64,000 nucleotides of DNA from Papaver somniferum (taxonomy: Eukaryota > Streptophyta > Magnoliopsida > Ranunculales > Papaveraceae). The notes under the pieces are model-generated. The model had not been told where the DNA came from, did no database searches, and saw only the letters and a program-made list of their open reading frames with translations. The stretch covers positions 156,995,085 through 157,059,084 of the forward strand of contig NC_039367.1 in assembly GCF_003573695.1 (NCBI RefSeq), in the 5' to 3' direction. Each line of letters begins with the position of its first letter. The first letter of the stretch is position 1. Both the position numbers and the translations under genes were made by a program. Positions 21,431-33,090 of this stretch are shown piece by piece.

Positions 21431-22174
21431 GAGTCAATGTAGATTTTGGCTCACAATAGCAGTTTTCATTCCGAAGTGTCTGCTGAACTTCGACTTTCTT
21501 TAGTTGGGGTGCATAATTTGGGCTACCAAATGTTTGTTGACATTTCCCAGTGAACCAATAGCCTCCAAGGAACCAGAGATTTATCCGAAATAGCTAGAAT
21601 TATATTCATTGAATCACATTCAAACCAAATACGAGTTATTTTATACTCCATAGCGATAGCGATACGGAAGGCATGAATTTTTCCCCAAAACTCCGCATTA
21701 ACTGAATTATCACATCCTAAAGGAACTGTAAAACATCCTTTAACCAACCCATTATGATCTCCCAACACAACACCACAACCTGAACTCCCTGGATTACCAA
21801 GAGAGCAGCCATCTGAATTGAGTTTGGTCCAACCATAAAGAGGACACTGCCATTTAACTTGTATAATTTTAGGAGCCTTGCTTGCCTTACTAGCAATGTT
21901 AAAGAATTGAAGAATGCAAAGCTCCTTTAAATCCAACAAAAACCATTGACAAACCTGCCTGATTCAGCAATGTAAATTTTTATACTAGACGTGGCCTGTT
22001 GAAGAGAGGCAGTAGCACCAGCAAACTTAATTTGATTGCGCAGATACCATATCTCCCATAAGCAACTAATAACACCAATCCACAATACTCCTTTGAGTTG
22101 CGAAGAACAATTAACTTGTCTCACCTGCATCAATAGCTCTTGAACAGTAGTACAAACCAAGTTAATGTCAAATA

Positions 22175-22602
22175 TGTTGGAAATTGTATTTTGTAATCTA
22201 GAGTTGTCTAGATTAGTTTAGATGAGTGTAGAGAATTCTACACAGTGATGGTTGTGGAGTTAGGTAGTTTGAATAGTTTTGAAGTTTCTAGAGTTAGCTA
22301 CAGTAACTCAAGTATAGAAAAGTCTAGAGTTAGCTTAGTCCAGAGAGTTCTATAATGTGAACAGTTGTGTAATTGGTAATGTCGTTTACAAGTGTTCTCT
22401 AGAAGTATCTAGAGGTTTTCAAGTCGGTCTTGTAGTGCCTATAAATAGGCAGTGATACATTCATTTGTAATCGTAACGAAGCAAGAAGTTAATAATAAGA
22501 AGTTGAGTTTTGTAAGAGTTAGTGTTGCTTCCTAGGAGCTCTATACGAGCAACATAACCATGCTCGTATATCTCCGAAGTTTCTATATCCAAAATTCCAA
22601 CA
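22175..22602 (+). repeat. 5' LTR of the TRIM
   Basis: 428 bp, starting TGTTGGAAATTG and ending AAAATTCCAACA. It contains a TATA box in CCTATAAATAGGC near 22440. Confidence 0.95.
22440..22447 (+). promoter_or_regulatory. TATA box in the TRIM 5' LTR
   Basis: TATAAATA inside the palindromic word GCCTATAAATAGGC, about 155 bases before the LTR end, the usual place for a U3 promoter. The 3' LTR has the identical box. Confidence 0.6.
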
Positions 22603-22614
22603 TGGTATCAGAGC
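22603..22614 (+). other. TRIM primer binding site (initiator Met tRNA)
   Basis: TGGTATCAGAGC starts on the first base after the 5' LTR. This is the standard plant Copia and TRIM primer site. Confidence 0.9.
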
Positions 22615-23290
22615 GGAGGTTCGATCCATATGGGACGTCATAGTCGTTTGTGCAAATTGAAATCGTTTATGGAGTCCGAAAGGAGATGAGAGGATGAAAG
22701 GTACGAGTTTAAACTATGTGCAGTTTGAGTTTTTGAGTTTTGGATGTTTTCTTTAGACCCCCATATGAATGCTATCACCCATGTCTACGATAAAAAGTGA
22801 ATTGTGAGAAAGAAGAAGATGTTGCTCGTGACAAGACCCAAGTTAGTTTATAGTAGTTTGGTGTTTTGAAGATATGAAAGTGTCTCCATCAAATGAGAGT
22901 TAGAAAGAAAAAGAGAAGTTGTAGGGAGTGCACAGAACAATGCACTTTCGAACATGGCATGAGAAAGCCATGTTGTCACGAGATACTAATCCTCTACTCG
23001 TGATGAAAGTAGCCGAGTGAAGGCTGAAGGAAAGCCGAGTGAAGGCTAAGGGAAGGCCGTGTAAAGGCCGAGACAGTGGGAACGCACTCACTGAGAGGCT
23101 AGCAGAAAGGGTAGGCTAGCTTGAAGAAAAGAGGATAGAATACAAGAGCTATGGAGACATCACGAGAAGCTGAGGCATGTCGACGCAAAGAAATGCCGGA
23201 CATGAAAGAAAGGAAAATTAGAGTACGAGCATAAGAAGTGAAAAATGAACAAGAAATTGGGTGAAGATCCAACTACGAAATGGAGATTAC

Positions 23291-23304
23291 AAATTAGGAG
23301 GGGA
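23291..23304 (+). other. TRIM polypurine tract
   Basis: AAATTAGGAGGGGA directly precedes the TG start of the 3' LTR. Confidence 0.85.
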
Positions 23305-23732
23305 TGTTGGAAATTGTATTTTGTAATCTAGAGTTGTCTAAATTAGTTTAGAGGAGTGTAGAGAATTCTACACAGTGATGGTTGTGGAGTTAGGTAGTTT
23401 GAATAGTTTAGAAGTTTCTAGAGTTAGCTACAGTAACTCAAGTATAGAAAAGTCTAGAGTTAGCTTAGTCCAGAGAGTTCTATAATGTGAACAGTTGTGT
23501 AATTGGTAATGTGGTTTACAAGTGTTCTCTAGAAGTATCTAGAGGTTGTCAGGTCGGTCTTGTAGTGCCTATAAATAGGCAGTGATACATTCATTTGTAA
23601 TCGTAACGAAGCAAGAAGTTAATAATAAGAAGTTGAGTTTTGTAAGAGTTAGTCTTGCTTCCTAGGAGCTCTATACGAGCAACATAACCATGCTCGTATA
23701 TCTCCGAAGTTTCTATATCCAAAATTCCAACA
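23305..23732 (+). repeat. 3' LTR of the TRIM
   Basis: 428 bp, same length as the 5' LTR, with scattered substitutions such as CTAGATT to CTAAATT and GTCGTTT to GTGGTTT. Confidence 0.95.
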
Positions 23733-24205
23733 AAATATGCTACTAAGCCATCTCCATAAAGAAATGGCAAAGTTGCATTCCAAAAATAAATGTCTGGTAG
23801 TCTCAAAGTTAGTTGGGCGACTGCAAAGGGAACAACAAGACACTACAGTAACTCCCACTCCCTGCATAGCTTCATCAGTCGCAATTTTTTCATAGACAAG
23901 CTTCCAGACTACCCAAGCACGTTTTGGTGGTGTCACTGCATCCAAAGATTGGAAAACTCTTCGCGAACAATATTTGTTGGCCTCGAGAATTCATATGCGT
24001 CTTTTAAAGTAATTGATCCATTTTTTCTGTGACGCCATAACAATTTATCTTCCATATGCTCAGCTACAAGAGTTAAGAGGATCTCATCCCTTATATGTTG
24101 ATCAACGAGCGGCAAGTCTCCGAATTTCCACTGCCCATTTTCCCTGAAGTCAGCAATCACTTCAGATCTTGCTAATCTAACCCCATCATCCCATCCTAGA
24201 TTTCT

Positions 24206-24435
24206 GTCTTGCTAATATTGCATTTTTTTTTTTATGGATCATTTTATATATTTGTAGATTTTCAAAAGACAAGTTCAACCTATATTATGTTCGCTAGTAG
24301 ATAACACTTCATTGGACAAGTTTAAATTTTTGTCCAGCTAATATTGCATTTTTTTCTTTTTTTTGATGGATCATTTTATATATCTGTAGATTTCAAGAGA
24401 CAAGTTCAACCTATATTAAGTTCCCGAGTAGATGA
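24206..24435. repeat. Tandem duplication of about 125 bp
   Basis: GCTAATATTGCATTTTTTT, GGATCATTTTATATAT, GACAAGTTCAACCTATATTA and AGTAGAT occur in order at 24209-24300 and again at 24338-24433. The repeat includes R2-like CTAGTAGATAACACTT words. Confidence 0.7.
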
Positions 24436-24589
24436 CACCCGGATACAATATTACTGTTTTTTATTTTCCTACCAGAGATAACTAGAAAAGAGGTATAAAA
24501 ACACATACCTTTTCCCATGTTTAAAAGAACCATATAAAATCGACTTAAGATTTGATGAATTTTTTCCGAAGTATTTTGAAAATTTGGCG

Positions 24590-24860
24590 CTTAATATACT
24601 TGTATCCATCAGTTTCCTCCGATATCTCATATCATTTGTATTTGACCACATTTTAGTTGGTTTTGTTCTTCTACTGTTGACAGTAATTGTGCATCAATTA
24701 AGATGAGAGGCTATCTTTTATATATGTTATACGAGCGGCAAAACATGAATGATATGAAATTAGCTGCTCATGAAAATTGTTGCATTGTAACTTTTGGGCT
24801 CATAAGTTCATATATGCACCATAAAACACATAATTTGGCATTGGAAAGGAATGGAAGGAA
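24590..24860 (+). repeat. R1 unit
   Basis: ATCAGTTTCCTCC, GATGAGAGGCTATCTTTTATA, AAAACATGAATGATATGAAA and GGGCTCATAAGTTCATATATG are in R1 order. The 63-codon frame inside is not a gene. Confidence 0.6.
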
Positions 24861-25249
24861 TCAGTTTGGAAGAGATGAAATATGGTATCTATGAAATTGG
24901 GAGATGTTATACAGTATTGTTATTCTTATTTGGCATTAGGTTGGGATGAGTTATGTTTTTTTTCTTCTTTTTTTTCTCTTTTCTTTTCTTAATAACATAA
25001 AGATAGATTACTGCCTCGAACAAATCATACATATGTTTTGTGCCTCCGGAGTCTAGGACTTTGAGTTTTTACCACCTATTAAAGTAAGTTGTCGAAGGTC
25101 AAAGGAGTTTTTGGACTGAATGTCCTTGCAAGACATTTTCAAAGAGAAGTAAAGAGACCAATAGATTGCGTACAATATGGTTTCTCATCCAAGTTGTTTT
25201 TCTTTGGCCACCATGCAGAGTACTGTTTAGGTTCTTGTTGGGACCTAAA

Positions 25250-26210
25250 AGGTTGAAAAATATGCAATTCAAAACAGAAGCCCACTGGAGTGTATTTTGT
25301 GCCGCTATTCAGTCCCCTTCCTCTTTTCTATGGGCTCTGACTTCTCCGGTTTTCTTCCGATAATTTCTCCAGGGGGACTGAAACAGTCACACTTACACCA
25401 ATTACACCCGTATAAGAGTTAAAGCTAGACATATAAGCAAAGGCGATGTGCAAGTTGTGGTTAACATCAAAATTTCTAGCATTATCTATGCCAATATAGG
25501 GGGGTTCTCTTGTAACTATTTCTAGCATTACTTATGCCCACTAAAAGGCAAGATGTTTTGCTGCATTTTTCAGGTGAAATTTTTTATTCTTGGCAAAACA
25601 TTCAAATCCCAAATTTTTCCAACCAGAATGTCTTTTAGTCGAAACATTCTTTTATCCAGAATATCATACAAAGATTTGCTATCAAAAGTGCCTTGTGGAT
25701 TGCTTATCCACCTCTAGATATCCTCAATGTCCTTGTTAGATTGAATTGTTAGAATTCTCCTAATAATATTCCAATCAAATAGAAGCTGCAGGGTTTGAAT
25801 ATTCCAGCCATTCTCAGTCATGAGATCAAAAATAAGAAGATGTACACCATCGTTCCCATCCTCATTGAGAGTCATCGGATATTCCTCTGTGTCAGAGATC
25901 CATCTATCTTTCCATATGGGTACACTTTTACCGTTCCCTATTTCTCAAAAAGAATTTTCTTGATCAACATTAGACCTTTATTGACTCATTTACATACCCC
26001 AAGATGATCTCTCATTGCAAAAGGCATGGAAAGGATTTTTAGGATTGTACCTCCCGTTCAGAGTTTTAGAATACCCCGAGTGAGACGTACTGGTGAAAAG
26101 TCTCCACCCATTCCTAACAAGAAGAGACATGTTAAAATGGTTGGGTCCTTGAGATCATTACCACCCTTCTCTTTCAATTTACAAAAACCCTTCCAATTCT
26201 TCATATAGGA
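25250..26210 (-). pseudogene. LINE ORF2 C-terminal scrap, heavily degraded
   Basis: The minus strand from 26210 reads through many stops with LINE ORF2 features. They are MKNWKGFCKLKEKGGNDLKD at the start, later WNIQTLQLLFDWNIIRRIL, then RWISNPQGTFDSKSLYDILD, which matches the linker before the zf-RVT domain. A KIW-like segment follows near 25600. It is a different copy from 21523-24205. No catalytic reverse-transcriptase motif remains, and the limits are approximate. Confidence 0.6.
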
Positions 26211-26505
26211 ACCCTTTTAACCATCATGATTTCCCCACCTAAAGTCTCTAATTATAGAGCACTTTTGTTTTCACTTCTAAGAACCAATAAAGCACATGAA
26301 TTTATGTCGTTTGCATTTGTACTATTTAGCAGGCCACAGTTATGCTCATTTATTACTGTTTTCAATCATTAAAATCGTTAGAAAGATGCAAAATTTAGTG
26401 TAAAAAATCTATGCATTAATCTTTTCTCATGATGTTAAGCTTTGATTAGATATTCAAGAAATTAAGAGATTCATCCAATACAAAAAGAAGACTTAGTTGT
26501 TTCTA

Positions 26506-27078
26506 GGACCAATTACACAATGGTAGTACTTTTTGTAATTCGTTCACAATGATCATATTTTTGTATTTCGATTATAAAATGGTCACACTTTCATCCGATT
26601 TAACATTTTTGAATAAAACGGTGTTAACTTTTTCCATAACACCCTCCTCCAAAATATCCTATTCATTTAATAAATTGGTTGATGTGGTGGTGATGAAGCG
26701 GTGGTGGTGGTGGTGGAAGCTTAAGAATCTTCACTAAACCCCATAGGGGAAGCGATGAACCCTCTGGGTGAATGCGGTCTAACGATCCTGAATGCGTTCT
26801 AACGAACCTGAATGCGATATGTAACGATATGTAAGCGGCGGCACCACCACTTACAAATAGCACCATCGTCAAAAAAACTATAATGAAGGTAGAATTTGAA
26901 ATTATGTATGGAAGGATAAATAGGAAGGATATGTAGGTAATTTCATTATCATATTTAATTGTGAGTCACCACTTAACTCTCTATTTAAAGGAAGTATGAC
27001 CATTTTATTAATAGTTTGTAACAGTATGACTACTTTGTAAATCGGGTCTTAATAGTATGACCGTTTTGCAGTTTTTCC
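26506..27078. mobile_element. Mutator-type MITE (573 bp)
   Basis: The ends are GGACCAATTACACAATGG and, in complement from the right, GGAAAAACTGCAAAACGG, followed by repeated GGTCATACT-like subterminal words on both sides. Flanks TTGTTTCTA (26497-26505) and TTATTTCTA (27079-27087) give a 9-bp duplication with one mismatch. A GGT microsatellite lies at 26682-26716. No transposase is encoded. Confidence 0.7.
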
Positions 27079-27141
27079 TTATTTCTACTTAAAGACTATA
27101 TATTCTAGTCACAGACTCACAAGTTAATCTAGATGCATACA

Positions 27142-27323
27142 TCTTATACTAATATAAAGAAAAGAGGTCCTTTTTAAATTGGATAGCTCTTTAAATTATC
27201 TACGTGATGAGTACAAGTAAGGATATTAAATTTTTATTTTAAGATTCTTTTTTCATTTATCAAATTTGGTGTCGTTAAAAGAATCCAATTCAAGTATGTG
27301 CATTGCACATGTGGCCTTACTAG
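27142..27323 (+). mobile_element. Non-autonomous Helitron (182 bp)
   Basis: It begins TCTTATACTAATATAAAG and ends CTAG. A small hairpin GTGC-ATT-GCAC lies about 11 bases before the end. The insertion is between A (27141) and T (27324) with no target duplication. These are the three hallmarks of plant Helitrons. It is too short to encode Rep/helicase. Confidence 0.75.
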
Positions 27324-27811
27324 TTAAGAAAAAGAAAAAAAAGATTATATTGGCAAAAATGATAACATATTTCTAAGCATTTTTTTTTCTTCTATCGTTC
27401 TAAACAAACCATTTTTTTAGAACTAAATTAAAACCCAGAGACACAGCACCCCGGGAATTTGCACGGAGTCCTGATTTTGTGGGACCTATTATGTGTGTAT
27501 GCGGTTTTAGTTTCGTCTAAATGCTCGGTACATATAGAATTTTTGTTTTATCTTTCCGTACAACAAATGATTGACGCGGCGCTGGTGCCTCTTCCAAGTA
27601 AAAATGAATCCAAGAAACTGTTTGGTCATCACCAATCGATCGCTAATTCTTTTTATATCGTGGTTTTTTTCGAGAGACAAAACTCTAATGAGACTCATGT
27701 TCTCTCCATATGGCCCCGGGGTGTGTCCCCTGGGATTTTTCCAGAGAGATTTCGATGGTAAACGTAGCATCAATCTCAATCAATAAAGCCAACATCATCT
27801 TTTAAGTAAAA
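27324..27811. other. Noncoding stretch
   Basis: Two overlapping frames on opposite strands near 27459-27786 share no known domain. Nothing else is recognised. Confidence 0.45.
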
Positions 27812-28340
27812 GAATAAACTCACAGCCAGAAAATAAATTTCTTGCTCCCGCTCCATTAAGCACGAATAAAGTTATAAACTTCTTGCTCCCGCTCCATTAA
27901 GCACGAATAAAGTTGATGAAATGGAAAGTCCACTTCGAGCATTCAGAACCAACCTCTAAATATTCATTCCCAATAGTAGATCAAAAAATCCAGCTGAAAC
28001 GGAAGGTAAGCCTTCTAAGAGTAATTGACAAAGTTTAAAAATAATATATATATCTATGTTTATCAGTTTCCTCCATCATGTCAAAAGACTTTACTTTTAA
28101 CCCATTTTGCTTTATTTTTGTCATTCTACTGGTACTAAAATGTGCACTAGTTAAAACGAGAGGCTCTCTTTTTTATAAGTTCGCATCGGAAAAATGAAAA
28201 TGATGTGAAATTTGTTACTATTAGGACTCATGATTCATGAGTGCACTAGACCACACATCGGCTTCTGATTTGCATTAAAACAATTTCGAATGACACCGTT
28301 TTTGAAGGTAAAACTTGTGTGGGTATTTATGATCGAAAAT
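27812..28340 (+). repeat. R1 unit, extended copy with a local tandem duplication
   Basis: It parallels 14130-14610 (CACAGCCAGAAAAT, GTTTATCAGTTTCCTCC, GGACTCATGATTCATGAGTG). A 40-bp tandem pair (CTTGCTCCCGCTCCATTAAG and onward) lies at 27840-27915. The similarity seems to resume near 39425 (GATGCAATAACCAACTAGTC), suggesting this copy was split by the insertion complex at 28.4-39.4 kb. Confidence 0.55.
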
Positions 28341-28395
28341 AATACATAGTCTTGGGGACAGGGACGGAGGTGGGGGTGGCTTACCGAGGCTGAAG

Positions 28396-28409
28396 CCCCC
28401 CCCCCCCCC
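28396..28409. other. C14 homopolymer
   Basis: Fourteen consecutive C bases next to the left end of the large inverted-repeat element. It may mark an assembly or sequencing weak point. Confidence 0.7.
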
Positions 28410-29359
28410 AAACCAAAATTTTAGAAAACGTATTTTGGCCATGTAATTTTAGTGTTTGTGAACATTCTCCCAGGTACAGATTTAAATTTGCCTGACATTT
28501 TTAGGGGCGACCCAAATGAAATTAGGGGCGATTATTTTATTCCCAACCTATATACTACGTTAAGGGATGTCCAAAATCGCGGAGAATACGTTAATGCCCT
28601 TACATAATCGGAAGCTATACTGTATCCGATTGTAAATACTTAATCGGAAGGTTATTAACTAGATTACACTACCGATTAAGTTCGTTTATGTGCCAAACTC
28701 GTATTTGGCTTCTATAACAATCGGGAGTAACAAGATCCTCAAGAGACTACCGATTGTTAAAGTATAGAAATTAGAAATCTTTAGATTTTTGCAATGGTGA
28801 AATTTGGGGCTCCTATATAATCGGACGAATTAAAACCTGTCTAAGCTAACGATTTGGGGCTTCCTACAATCGGAAACCTACGAGCAACAATACCTCCCTA
28901 TTATGGTGGATTTCAAATTCATTAAATGAAGGATTTTAGAAGAAAACTTATTTCGGGGAAACCTATAATCATAAGTTTATGTAATCCATATACCTTCTGA
29001 TTATGACTACATCCAAAACACGAACCAAATGGTTATGGTCGGCTATGTACCCTCGAAACCTATGAAATTTGGCAGTGGTTTGATTTGGGGCTTCCTATAA
29101 TCGGTAGGTATATAAGTAACAAACCCTAACGATTTTGGTCTACTCAACAATCGGTATCTTATGATGTGGTAATGCCTACCGATTATTAACCGTTTGACAG
29201 ATAAAACCAAAGTCAACCTGAATTCATTTCATTTCATTTCATTTCTTTTCAACTTCAACTTCAACTCCTCTTTTCCTCTTTCCTTCCGATTGCAGAGAGG
29301 AAAACTCTCCCCCTCTCCTCGTTATACATCGTTAATCGTCGAATCGAATCATCGTCGAT

Positions 29360-29487
29360 TATTATGTATAAAGATGAAAGAAAGAGGTTTTAACTCACGA
29401 ACCCGAAGAGCGCGAAGAAGATGCGGCCCCTGATGTAGGAGATACTCAAAGCTAAACTCTCCAGCAACTTGAAATGGCGCCTATTAG
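29360..29487 (+). pseudogene. Putative exon 1 of the element's plus-strand gene
   Basis: After a pyrimidine-rich leader (29215-29320), one frame reads LTHEPEEREEDAAPDVGDTQ, meets a TAA at 29453, then continues TLQQLEMAPI to ATTAG. Without the Gypsy element the next bases are GTAAGATT, a strong splice donor, so the exon would end at 29487. It joins in phase with the open segment at 37029. The candidate start (MYKDERKR, 29364) is in another frame, so at least one frameshift and one stop are needed to explain it as a gene. No family is recognised. Confidence 0.35.
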
Positions 29488-29488
29488 G

Positions 29489-31771
29489 TGTATAGATTTT
29501 AGATAACCAAAATTAATGATTAAATGAAACTCAGTTATATCCGCAAGCGCACAGGTCAATAGTAATATAGATAGCAAATGTGGTTCGTTCCCACAGGAAG
29601 TGTGAAATACTCTACCAACTAATACCAAAAATTAAATAATCAACAAGATAATGTTTTAAGGATTTTTAGAAATTCAGAACAAAATGAAATGATAAATAAT
29701 TTAAAGATAAACAAAACGAGTGTGGGTTATTAGGATTTTCGGTTTCCACCAATTAATTATGCAAACTCTACTAATCTTTAAAAGTATATTCCATGCTTTT
29801 TCAAATACTGTTTCTCCGCTATAGTTGTCTTCGCTTCATGAGTAGTGATTCTAAAGCATTACCTATCTATCCTTGCATACCACGTCAAGGGATTTAACCG
29901 AAGCACGCAGTATCAATTCAAAAGCATAAATAATCTAGAAAATCACATCAACAATAGAATACCAAGCCAAATGAAGAAAAACTACTAATCAATCAACTCA
30001 TTATTAAGCATATAAATATAGAGTTTGCATAATAAAATTGGGTTCTACCTAGACCCTAACATAGCTTTAGCCAGCCACGGCTTTCACAAAAAACCATAAA
30101 AAGATTAAAATCAAATAGCTAAGCAAAAATGGAGAAGAAAAACTCCAAACCCTAGACTGCGAAACAGTCGTCTAGCCGCGCCTCCCCCTTCTCTATCTCT
30201 GGCCGTTGGCCTCCTTACTTTTCCCTTTCTGTTCGTTCCAATATATCCTCTATTGCGAAGGAATTCAGTGAAGACCTAGCCGAGTTGCCAGGCCCAGTCC
30301 AACATTCGATATCCAAAATCAGACCCAACTACCACTTTCCATTCTGTCAGATCCTAACCGCATGCAACACAAGCTTGCCAATTCTGTCCGTCCAAAACTT
30401 CTCCCTCCGGCGAAACCTCATTCCACTCGGATCTCGTTTTCTTCCTGCCAAAGTTTTCCCATCCGAGAACTCTATGCTTAGCTTCTCCATCGTGGATACA
30501 GCTCTTTCCGTCCATGGCTGCTTGCAGCACCGGCAGATACACTTCAATCTGAATTTGCTCGACCAAGGTACTGCTCCATTAATTGATCCATACTTCCCTT
30601 CTTCAAGAAAAACTACCATCTTACTCGAAACATTCTGCCACTCTGGATTATCAATTTCTCGACAAGCCAACGGACCCTCCATTTGACACTCGAACCAACA
30701 CCTGCAATGGTCCCATTTCAGTGCTCGGCTTCAAAACCAGGAACACTACCTAGACCACAGCAGTATAAACTCCCGATCAGCATAGTCATCTTCTTCTATT
30801 GAGTACCAACAGTTCACCATTTCATGAATCTCACAATCATTAGCTTGTAGTTGTTGATTCCAGTTGATGCCAGCAGCCTAGGCTCATAAATTCGTCACTC
30901 AAATCCATCTCCACCAGCATCTCTTCGCTGCCAACTTCCAGAGAACTGACTCCATTGTCACAGACATATCTACAACCGGTACAGCACATTCTACCATTTA
31001 ACGGCACCAGTTCACATTCAATCAAGACCGTGATGGGTCAAAACCCATCTCTACTTCCGTCATCAGCCAACACCATTTCATAAGATGAACTCGACCACTA
31101 CCTGCAATTATTTCCACCATCACCATTTGCTAAGAGCTGCTGCCATTGTGGCTACCTCCATCAACATTTCTGCTACCAAAAATCATCTTCCGTGGATAAG
31201 AATACCACCTGCTGCTCAACGTGGATCGTAAATGATTATTTCTTTATCCCTTCACAAAGAACGGAAATGTGTAGAGAAAACCAAATGTTCTGAACATTTC
31301 ACCAACGAGATGGGGAGAAAGAAGCCACGTCCTACTATCCTCTTAACCCCACTAGTGCAGCTCACGTTATTGAGCTAACAAAGGACCTTTCGTTTCCTTG
31401 TAAACTTCTTTAGAAAATACCAAACATAACTTTGATCACCAAGGTCCACTTATCTCTTTGCTGTTAGTGGAATTGACATGCTTGGAATAAGAAATGCAAT
31501 TCTTTTGTAATGTATCCATTCTATAGTATCCCCTGGCCGTGAAATGAGTTAGTAATGCGACTTGTCGATTTGGCAGCCCACGAGCCAGTGCTGTCACGTT
31601 AGGTGCAGTGAGTCGCAAACGCCATTATAATTCTAGTTAGCCATTATTTTTCCGGATGATCGAAATTGCTAGAACTTTCTACAAAAGCACTAAAATAATA
31701 TTATTAGTCAAATTATCGAGTCCTAACTAATATAAATATGAGTATAAAATATAGCACTTATGTGCTTATCA
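29489..31771 (-). repeat. 3' LTR of the Gypsy-type element (2283 bp)
   Basis: It shares its outer 350-600 bp on each side with 33115-36331 (for example AATACTCTACCAACTAAT, GCATTACCTATCTATCCTTG and the TGATAAGCAC end). Its CCA- and CAGC-rich middle (30280-31200) aligns poorly with the other LTR. Frames such as 30285-30686 lie in this middle and show no domain. Confidence 0.85.
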
Positions 31772-31785
31772 ACACCCCCATACTT
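31772..31785 (-). other. Polypurine tract of the Gypsy-type element
   Basis: The minus strand reads AAGTATGGGGGTGT directly before TGATAAGCAC. Confidence 0.85.
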
Positions 31786-31814
31786 ATATTTTGCTAGTCC
31801 TCGAGCAAAACAGA

Positions 31815-32105
31815 ATAGGACCCGCTACACAGCTGGTCATATCAAAAGAGAGAATTAGACCCGCTACACAGCTAGTCATTTTTTTTTTAATTTTAATTTT
31901 TTATATATGTTTTAGACCAGCTACACAGCTGGTCATATAATGCAAGAAAAAGAAAAGCCCCGCTACACAGCTGGTCATAACCCAAACAATCAAATTATAA
32001 TTTTTTTTTCATTTTGTATATATATATTTTTTTAGACCCGCTATACAACTGGTCATGATATTCAAATTCTTTTTTTTAGACCCGCTACACAGCTGGTCAT
32101 AACAT
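31815..32105. repeat. Six dispersed copies of a 20-bp word near the 3' end of the interior
   Basis: CCGCTACACAGCTGGTCAT or close variants occur six times (near 31821, 31861, 31918, 31961, 32038 and 32081), separated by T-rich spacers of varied length. They lie between the only coding remnant and the purine tract. Each contains the palindrome CAGCTG. Function unknown. Confidence 0.75.
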
Positions 32106-32494
32106 TTTTTTATTATTATTAGAAATTCCTAACGAAAGTCTCACACCCCCACACTTAAACATTACATTGTCCTCAATGTAATTGAGTCATCCAACATAGA
32201 ATTTAAGGTGGGAAATTTTAAAATACAATAAAAGTAAAAGATAGAATGCAGGGAACAAATCTGATGGGTTGACTCCCATGAAGTGAAAGGTATTTGTTTC
32301 CCTGCTTGCCAGTAGCATGTAGTCTCAAACAAGGTGAGGTTGGAACCCCAAAGTAAGCTGCCAATCATATATATATAGTCTGAAAAGTTGGGGACTGACC
32401 CAACATATCAGTTTAGCTGAAAAGATAATCCTGCAACCAGATTGATTAGTACCCAGAGAGCTAAAACTGAATTCAATCTTATTTGGAAAATAAT

Positions 32495-32971
32495 TCAAAC
32501 TTTCCCAATCATATGTGGAAACATGAAGCAATCAGATTGAACAATTGTTAAACTCCCTAAATCTGGCTCTAAGTCCGAGGAAATAACTTTCGCGGATGAT
32601 ATTGGTTCAAATTCAGCAAAATATGGCAGACGAACATATATTAGCTCAAATTCACTCGTTGAACAATGTCTCAATGGAGCAATGATATCATGACTCATAG
32701 ACCCACTATCATTTACAACGGTTTCATTATAAATATTATCAAGATGAGTCAAGGTTGGAGCTTTATCGATTGATGGAACTAGTCGAGACTCAGGCAGAAT
32801 TAGAGGTTCTAGTTTGGGTTTCCATTTCTTAGTGTCTAACAGCGGTGCTGAGTCTAATAAGGCATTGACTTCACAAATAACACTATCATCATCAAAATCA
32901 TACCCAAAATGAGCTAAGCAAACCTCTAATTGATCTTCGGAGTGGCTCTTGCAAAAGCCTTGCGAGTGCAT
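32495..32971 (-). CDS. Short open frame in the Gypsy-type element interior (158 codons)
   Basis: An acidic frame starting MHSQGFCKSHSEDQLEVCLA. It contains KPKLEPLILPESRLVPSIDK, which weakly recalls the linker between protease and reverse transcriptase in plant Gypsy polyproteins (PKxELKPLP-type). No catalytic motif is present. Its position, in the sense orientation between primer site and purine tract, suggests a relic of pol kept by chance or a lineage-specific small protein. The start codon is simply the first Met. Low certainty that it is translated. Confidence 0.35.
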   Translation of the reverse strand: MHSQGFCKSHSEDQLEVCLAHFGYDFDDDSVICEVNALLDSAPLLDTKKWKPKLEPLILPESRLVPSIDKAPTLTHLDNIYNETVVNDSGSMSHDIIAPLRHCSTSEFELIYVRLPYFAEFEPISSAKVISSDLEPDLGSLTIVQSDCFMFPHMIGKV

Positions 32972-33090
32972 ACTTTCTTTTCGCCCCCAACACTTCAGGG
33001 TAAGGTACCTAAAAAAAAAATCAAATAAAATGTGTAAAAAGAACCAAAAGAAATCTAAAAGAAGAATAAAAATAAATTATGTACAACCAC

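Larger units (their letters stand above)
22175..23732 (+). mobile_element. Complete TRIM (miniature LTR retrotransposon)
   Basis: Two 428-bp LTRs (TGTTGG...CCAACA) flank a 702-bp noncoding interior. The whole 1558-bp element is bounded by a 5-bp duplication AAATA (22170-22174 and 23733-23737). A primer site TGGTATCAGAGC complementary to initiator Met tRNA follows the 5' LTR directly, and a purine tract AATTAGGAGGGGA precedes the 3' LTR. The LTRs differ at only about 8-10 positions by eye (roughly 98% identity). There is no gag or pol, so it must have moved in trans. It landed inside an already degenerate LINE ORF2. Confidence 0.95.
21523..24205 (-). pseudogene. LINE ORF2 3' half (zf-RVT and RNase H), split by a TRIM
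   Basis: Reading the minus strand from 24205: a linker (ENGQWKFGDLPLVDQHI ... KLLWRHRKNGSITLKDAY, 23933-24160), a reverse-transcriptase zinc-binding segment (23649-23945: KRAWVVWKLVYEKI, SLCSRPTNFETTRHLFLEC), then a TRIM element, then SCLWEIWYLRNQIKF (21927-22160) and an RNase H fold (21523-21939: WTKLNSDGCSLGNPGSSGC, then FWGKIHAFRIAIAMEY and ECDS). This is the standard order for plant L1-type ORF2. The reverse transcriptase and endonuclease are absent, and the pieces lie in different frames, so it is inactive. RNase H Asp and Glu positions are still visible. Confidence 0.85.

Noticed and set aside
30285..30686. 133-codon plus frame and 111-codon minus frame over the same DNA
   Set aside because: Both lie in the CAGC-rich centre of an LTR, neither has a domain, and the partner LTR does not preserve them.
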